Shown: one piece after another, positions 15,570 through 19,939 of the stretch | Position numbering within the stretch: position 1 is the stretch's first letter | Layout: each line of letters starts with the position of its first letter | Source: Pseudomonadota bacterium | GTDB lineage: Bacteria; Pseudomonadota; Gammaproteobacteria; Burkholderiales; Burkholderiaceae | Assembly (NCBI GenBank): GCA_021783435.1 | Contig: JAJXUC010000065.1 | Span: forward strand, 1-19,939 | Length of the DNA stretch: 19,939 bases | Direction of reading: 5' to 3' | Made by a program: the position numbers and the translations under genes | Notes under the pieces: generated by a model | What the model was told of the DNA's origin: nothing | Databases searched by the model: none | The model's input: only the letters and a program-made list of their open reading frames with translations

Positions 15570-16253
15570 ATGGCCAAATCCCTCAAGATGCAGATCGATT
15601 TCCCGGCGCTCCAGGAGCGCATCGTCAGCCAGTTTCGCGGGCTCAACCAGAACGATCCGGGCACCTGGCCGCCGCTGCCGCGGGCCACGGCCTATGCCTT
15701 TGCCCTGGTGCTGGCCTTGGCGGTCGGCTGGTATGCCTGGCTTTCGGGCGTGAAAGACCAACTCAACCAGGCGCAGCAACAAGAAGTGCAACTGCGCGAC
15801 CAATATAAAAGCAAGCTGGCCCAGGCGGTGAGTCTGGATCTGCTCAAGGCGCAGAAAGCCCAGGTGCAGCAATATGTCCTGTTGCTGGAAAAGCAACTGC
15901 CCAGCAAGGCTGAAATGGATGCGTTGCTGTCCGACATCAATCAGGCCGGCATCGGCCGTGGCCTGCAGTTTGATCTGTTCCGCCCTGGCCAAGTTGAAGT
16001 GAAGAACTACTACGCCGAGCTGCCCATCGCCATCAAGGTTCAAGGAACCTACAACGATCTCGCGGCGTTCACCTCCGACGTGGCCAAGTTGTCGCGCATC
16101 GTCACCATCAACAACATCGCCATCAGCAGCCCGGCTGGCCCGACCTCCGGTGGCAAGCTGACCATGGACGCCACCGCCAAAACCTTCCGCTACCTCGACG
16201 CCGACGAAGTCGCCGCGCAGCAAAAGGCGAAGAAACCGGGGGCCAAACCATGA
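15570..16253 (+). CDS. pilO: Type IV pilus assembly protein PilO
   Basis: A 227-residue bitopic inner-membrane protein that forms heterodimers with PilN and links the cytoplasmic PilM to PilP and the outer-membrane secretin. A cytoplasmic tail of about 39 residues precedes one transmembrane helix (about 40-58), then a Gln-rich coiled coil (60-100) and the PilO periplasmic domain. LPSKAEMDALLSDINQAGI and the segment NYYAELPIAIKVQGTYNDL (split at the family's usual place) are typical. The ATG at 15570 has GAGG (15561-15564) five bases upstream, overlapping the pilN stop. The frame is open 29 codons upstream but without a better start. Confidence 0.95.
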   Translation: MAKSLKMQIDFPALQERIVSQFRGLNQNDPGTWPPLPRATAYAFALVLALAVGWYAWLSGVKDQLNQAQQQEVQLRDQYKSKLAQAVSLDLLKAQKAQVQQYVLLLEKQLPSKAEMDALLSDINQAGIGRGLQFDLFRPGQVEVKNYYAELPIAIKVQGTYNDLAAFTSDVAKLSRIVTINNIAISSPAGPTSGGKLTMDATAKTFRYLDADEVAAQQKAKKPGAKP

Positions 16254-16870
16254 GCCTGCTGCTTCGTCTGATCGGCATATTCCGAAAATCGCCACCTGCA
16301 GCCCTGTCCAGGCGCCGCTGTTCTTCTCGCGCCAATCGTCGACCGGCTTGGCTCATGCTCGCGTCGTTTACGGCTTTTTTGCTGGCCGGTTGCGGAGGCC
16401 GGCCGCATGAAGATCTGCGCTTGTGGATGAACCAGGAGCGTGCGAAATTGCATCCGCATGTGCAACCCATCGAGGCCCCCAAGCCGTTCACACCCGCGAC
16501 CTACAGTCTTGCCGATCAGACCGATCCGTTCTCTCCGGCCAAGCTGGAAACCGGCGTTCGGCAGGAAATGAACAAGCTCAGCCCTGAGATTCTGGCGCAG
16601 ATGAACCGGCCGAAGCAACCGCTCGAGCAGTATTCGCTCGACCAGATCCAGATGGTGGGTAGCCTCAAGATCAAGGGCCAGGACTATGCCTTGCTGAAGG
16701 CGGCCAATCTGTTGTACCGCGCGCATGTGGGCGAGTATGCCGGCCAGCATTACGGGCGCATCACCAAAATCGACGAAAACCAGGTTGTTTTGCAGGAATT
16801 GGTGCAGGATGCCACTGGCGACTGGGTGCAACGCACCGCAACCCTTCAATTGCAGGAGAGCAGCAAATGA
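16250..16870 (+). CDS. pilP: Type IV pilus inner-membrane lipoprotein PilP
   Basis: A 206-residue lipoprotein that connects PilNO to the secretin PilQ in the periplasm. A lipobox LLAGC puts the lipidated cysteine at 48. The n-region before the hydrophobic stretch is unusually long and Arg-rich (residues 1-34, with RRRC and RANRR); an internal ATG at codon 36 would give a short signal but removes the coupling to pilO. The mature protein has the flexible linker with YSLADQTDPFSPAK, then the PilP beta-domain (YSLDQIQMVGSLKIKGQDYA onward). It overlaps pilO and pilQ by 4 bases each. Confidence 0.94.
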   Translation: MSLLLRLIGIFRKSPPAALSRRRCSSRANRRPAWLMLASFTAFLLAGCGGRPHEDLRLWMNQERAKLHPHVQPIEAPKPFTPATYSLADQTDPFSPAKLETGVRQEMNKLSPEILAQMNRPKQPLEQYSLDQIQMVGSLKIKGQDYALLKAANLLYRAHVGEYAGQHYGRITKIDENQVVLQELVQDATGDWVQRTATLQLQESSK

Positions 16871-19197
16871 TGTCCGAGCGTTGTTGTGCCCCCAAGGACG
16901 GCGCGCTGCGCCGCCATGACCCCCGCGGGAGTCAAGCAGACTTGGGATCGGCCCGGCGTTTCATGGCTCGGCTTGCGGCGCCATGGCTCGGGCGTGTGGT
17001 CGCCAGCCTGGCCTTGTTGCTGGGCCTTGCCAGCACCGCAGCGGCCCAATCCAGCAACGTGCTGCAAAGCGTGGGCGCCAGCAGTCAGGGTGGCGAAATC
17101 GTTGTCCAGCTTGAATTCGCGCAGCCGCTGGCGGCACCGCCAGCCGGTTTCACCATTGACCAGCCTGCTCGCATCGTGCTCGACTTCCCTGGCGTCAAGT
17201 CCGAAGTCAGCCGCAGCGCTGTCAGCTTCGATCAGGGCAATTTGCGTTCCGCCAATGTGGTCGAGGCGCAAGGCCGCTCTCGTGTCGTGCTCAACCTGCG
17301 CAGTTCGACCACCTACAAAACCGAAATTCTGGGCAAACGCCTGCTGGTGCTCATCAGCCCCGTGGCCTCCGCGCCGCTGAATGCCTCCGCCAGTTCCGGC
17401 GCATCTCTGACCCAGCCGGTGCATTTCGCCGACAGTCTCAACACCCAGCAACTGCCGTTGCGCGGCGTGGATTTCCACCGCGGCCCCGATGGCTCAGGAC
17501 AGGTCGTCGTCAGCCTGCCCAACAATCAGGTCGGTGTCGACATCCGGCAGCAAGGCCAGAACATCGTCGTCGACTTCCTGAAAACTGCTTTGCCGCCTGA
17601 ATTGCGGCGCCGGCTGGACGTCGGGGATTTCGCGACGCCGGTGAAATCCGTCACCACGTTTCAGATGGGTGACAACGTACGCATGGTCGTTCAGCCCAGC
17701 GGCGCCTACCAGCAAAGCGCTTACCAGGCCGACAACAAGTTCGTGCTGGAAGTGCGGCCTGAAACGCCCAACCCCAACCAACTCGCGCCCGGCAATGGCC
17801 CGGGCTACCACGGGCAGAAGCTGTCGCTCAATTTCCAGAACATTGATGTGCGCTCCTTGCTGCAGGTTTTCGCCGACTTCACCGGCCTGAACGTGGTGGT
17901 GAGCGACTCGGTCACCGGCAACCTCACCCTGCGCTTGAAAGATGTTCCCTGGGATCAGGCGCTGCACATCATTCTCCAGGCCAAGGGCCTGGGCGATCGC
18001 AAAGAAGGCAATGTGTTGTGGATTGCGCCACGCGACGAAATCCTCGCTCGCGAGAAGTCCGAGCTCGAGGCCAAGAAGTCCATCCAGGATCTGGAGCCGC
18101 TCAAGTCCGAGACGTATCAATTGAACTACCAGAAGGCGGCCACCGTGGTGGGGTTGCTCACGGGCGCGGCGGGTGGCGCGCAGTCCAGCGGTGGTGCTGG
18201 TGGCGCCTCTGCCATGCCGCCGATCCCGGGCTTCTCCTCGGGGGCGGGCGCGCCAACATCGCGCATCCTGTCGCCGCGCGGCACGGTGATTGCCGATCCG
18301 CGGACCAACCAGATCTTTGTCACGGACATTCCCTCGAAACTGGAAGAGATCGGTCGTCTCATCGCCAAGATCGACAAGCCGGTGCGTCAGGTGTTGATCG
18401 AGGCCCGCATCGTCGAGGCTTCCGACCAGTTCGGGCGCAGCCTGGGGGCGAAGCTGGGATTTCTACGGACCACCATCCCCGGGCCTGGTAACAATCCCGG
18501 TATCGCAGTCGGAGGCAACTATCTTGGCGTCGGGGAACAGACGGGCCAGGCAGCTGTGACCAGCGGTTCATACATTCCGGATACCCAGTTCGTGAATCTT
18601 CCCGCATACGGACTTGCCGGAAGCATCCTGGCGGGCGCAGTGCCGAGTTCGGTTGCGGTAAGCCTGTTCAATGCCGCGGCAAACCGTTTCATCAACCTCG
18701 AGCTCTCCGCCATGGAAGCCGATGGCAAGGGCAAGATTGTTTCCTCCCCCCGCGTGATCACGTCAGACTTGCAAAAAGCCACGATCGAACAAGGTACCGA
18801 AATACCCTATCAACAGGCGACGTCCAGCGGCGCCACCTCAGTGACTTTCAAGAAGGCCGTTCTCAGCCTGGACGTGACCCCACAGATCACCCCAGACGGC
18901 AACGTCATCATGAGCGTCGAGATTCACAAGGACAGCCAAGGTGCAGCCACCAATGGCGTGCCATCCATCAACACCAATACCGTGACGACCCAGGTTCAGG
19001 TGGAAAACGGCGGCACGGTGGTTCTTGGTGGCATCTACACCTCGTCCGAGCAAAACCAGACCAACAAGGTCCCCTTGCTCGGCGACATTCCCGTGTTGGG
19101 CTACCTCTTCAAAGTCAAGAGCAAAGCCATTCAGAAAAGCGAGCTCATGGTCTTCCTGACGCCTAAAATCGTGAGCCACGCAGACTTATCTCGATGA
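16867..19197 (+). CDS. pilQ: Type IV pilus outer-membrane secretin PilQ
   Basis: A 776-residue secretin that forms the outer-membrane pore for the pilus. Order of parts: signal peptide (hydrophobic 42-59, ending AAAQS), two peptidoglycan-binding AMIN domains (about 65-165 and 195-297), the STN/N0 domain (about 318-390), an N1 domain (about 415-505) with a Gly/Ser-rich insert at 433-463, and the secretin core (about 508-770). The secretin signature VPLLGDIPVLGYLF (735-748) ends in MVFLTPKIV. The first ATG overlaps the pilP stop, but gives some 40 residues before the hydrophobic core; M33 (16963) would make an ordinary signal peptide. Codon use shifts in the core after about 18457. Confidence 0.96.
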   Translation: MMSERCCAPKDGALRRHDPRGSQADLGSARRFMARLAAPWLGRVVASLALLLGLASTAAAQSSNVLQSVGASSQGGEIVVQLEFAQPLAAPPAGFTIDQPARIVLDFPGVKSEVSRSAVSFDQGNLRSANVVEAQGRSRVVLNLRSSTTYKTEILGKRLLVLISPVASAPLNASASSGASLTQPVHFADSLNTQQLPLRGVDFHRGPDGSGQVVVSLPNNQVGVDIRQQGQNIVVDFLKTALPPELRRRLDVGDFATPVKSVTTFQMGDNVRMVVQPSGAYQQSAYQADNKFVLEVRPETPNPNQLAPGNGPGYHGQKLSLNFQNIDVRSLLQVFADFTGLNVVVSDSVTGNLTLRLKDVPWDQALHIILQAKGLGDRKEGNVLWIAPRDEILAREKSELEAKKSIQDLEPLKSETYQLNYQKAATVVGLLTGAAGGAQSSGGAGGASAMPPIPGFSSGAGAPTSRILSPRGTVIADPRTNQIFVTDIPSKLEEIGRLIAKIDKPVRQVLIEARIVEASDQFGRSLGAKLGFLRTTIPGPGNNPGIAVGGNYLGVGEQTGQAAVTSGSYIPDTQFVNLPAYGLAGSILAGAVPSSVAVSLFNAAANRFINLELSAMEADGKGKIVSSPRVITSDLQKATIEQGTEIPYQQATSSGATSVTFKKAVLSLDVTPQITPDGNVIMSVEIHKDSQGAATNGVPSINTNTVTTQVQVENGGTVVLGGIYTSSEQNQTNKVPLLGDIPVLGYLFKVKSKAIQKSELMVFLTPKIVSHADLSR

Positions 19198-19267
19198 AGT
19201 TGTCGTCTGTCGGCGTGGTTTGCCCGTTCAATCCTTGAATGCGACCCTATACCTCTGGATGTAGAGA

Positions 19268-19885
19268 TTGACCCTGCCGAGTGTGTACCTCATCGGTCTG
19301 ATGGGCGCCGGCAAAACCACCGCAGGCCGCTCGCTGGCACAACGCACCGGGTTGGAGTTTGCCGATAGTGATCACGAAATCGAGCGGGAGCAGGGCTGCA
19401 GCATCGCAGCCTTGTTTGCGCGCGATGGCGAAGCGGGGTTCAGGGAGATCGAGGCGCGGACGATCGACGCCTTGACCCAGCGCAGCGGCCTGATCCTCGC
19501 CACCGGCGGCGGTGTGGTTCTGCGCGAAGCCAACCGGCGTGTCCTGCATGACCGCGGAGTGGTCGTGTACCTTCGCGCCACGGTCGACGAGTTGGCGCAC
19601 CGCACCCGCAACGACCGCCACCGTCCCCTGCTGCAAACGGGCGACCCGCGCGCCAAGCTGCGCGAGCTGTTCCGCCAGCGCGATCCGCTGTACCGCGAAA
19701 CCGCCCATTTCATCATCGACACCGGCCGCCCCTCGGCCTCGATGCTGTCGAATCTGATCCTCACACAGCTGGAGTTGGCCGGGGTGTTGAGCCCGGTGCC
19801 TTACGTCACCGGCGCGGTTTCGGGGGGCGGCTCAGGTGGCCAATCGGGTGGCGCACACCCGCGCACGAGCCGCTTCGAGCGGTAG
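19268..19885 (+). CDS. aroK: Shikimate kinase AroK
   Basis: A 205-residue NMP-kinase-fold enzyme that phosphorylates shikimate to shikimate 3-phosphate using ATP, a step toward aromatic amino acids. Motifs: P-loop GLMGAGKTT (10-18), DSD with the Mg/shikimate Asp at 33-35, shikimate-binding R59, the ATGGG loop (78-82) and the lid RHRPLL (117-122). A stop codon (19262-19264) lies two codons upstream, so the start must be the TTG at 19268 or the later GTG at 19283; TTG gives the normal N-terminus. The C-terminal 30 or so residues are a Gly/Ser-rich, Arg-ending tail beyond the usual end. It follows pilQ by 70 bases in the common pilQ-aroK-aroB order; aroB would begin beyond the window. Confidence 0.95.
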   Translation: MTLPSVYLIGLMGAGKTTAGRSLAQRTGLEFADSDHEIEREQGCSIAALFARDGEAGFREIEARTIDALTQRSGLILATGGGVVLREANRRVLHDRGVVVYLRATVDELAHRTRNDRHRPLLQTGDPRAKLRELFRQRDPLYRETAHFIIDTGRPSASMLSNLILTQLELAGVLSPVPYVTGAVSGGGSGGQSGGAHPRTSRFER

Positions 19886-19939
19886 CGGCGCACCTGCGGG
19901 TGCAGCGGTTTCGCGTCACCTGGCGGGTTTGAACTTGCA

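Noticed and set aside
1..19939. CRISPR array, insertion sequence, prophage, tRNA or integron features
   Set aside because: No spaced direct repeats, transposase or integrase motifs, or tRNA-like cloverleaf were seen on reading through the window.

Overview
This is a GC-rich, densely packed stretch of ordinary chromosome. Gene content and order point to a betaproteobacterium, most likely in or near the Burkholderiales. The grounds are System II (ResB/CcsA) cytochrome c maturation, a cytochrome c4 gene divergent from engB, msrP-msrQ followed by lysA-lptM divergent from cyaY, and PBP1A divergent from pilMNOPQ-aroK. A Thiomonas- or Leptothrix-like genus is possible but I cannot show it. I see no tRNA or rRNA gene, insertion sequence, phage gene, toxin-antitoxin pair or CRISPR array.

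Layout. 3-1670: 3' part of a patatin phospholipase fused to a POTRA domain and an outer-membrane barrel (type Vd secretion). 1722-2423 (-): the ribosome-assembly GTPase EngB. 2474-3211: a dihaem cytochrome c4. 3212-3545: a 334-base gap rich in inverted repeats, with an extended -10 promoter. 3546-7206: resB and ccsA, the haem export and attachment machine that matures c-type cytochromes such as the c4 upstream, closed by a strong terminator at 7226-7251. 7509-9220: msrP and msrQ, the periplasmic methionine sulfoxide reductase and its haem membrane partner. 9250-10787 (-): lysA preceded by a 52-residue lptM-like lipoprotein gene. 10825-11142: cyaY (frataxin). 11153-13519 (-): the class A penicillin-binding protein PBP1A. 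13860-19197: the type IV pilus alignment and secretin operon pilMNOPQ, its genes overlapping by 4 bases at three of the four junctions. 19268-19885: aroK (shikimate kinase). The last 54 bases hold no visible gene start; aroB would be expected next.

The genes fall into envelope and redox groups: periplasmic haem proteins and their assembly, oxidised-protein repair, peptidoglycan synthesis (LysA makes lysine from meso-diaminopimelate; PBP1A polymerises the wall), LPS-transport maturation (LptM), and a pilus secretin that must cross that wall. I found no convincing new multi-gene system. The points most worth a second look are non-coding: a perfect 14-bp inverted repeat inside the end of resB just before ccsA, the structured gap before resB, an inverted repeat before pilM, and a tandem 9-bp duplication that carries the PBP1A stop codon.
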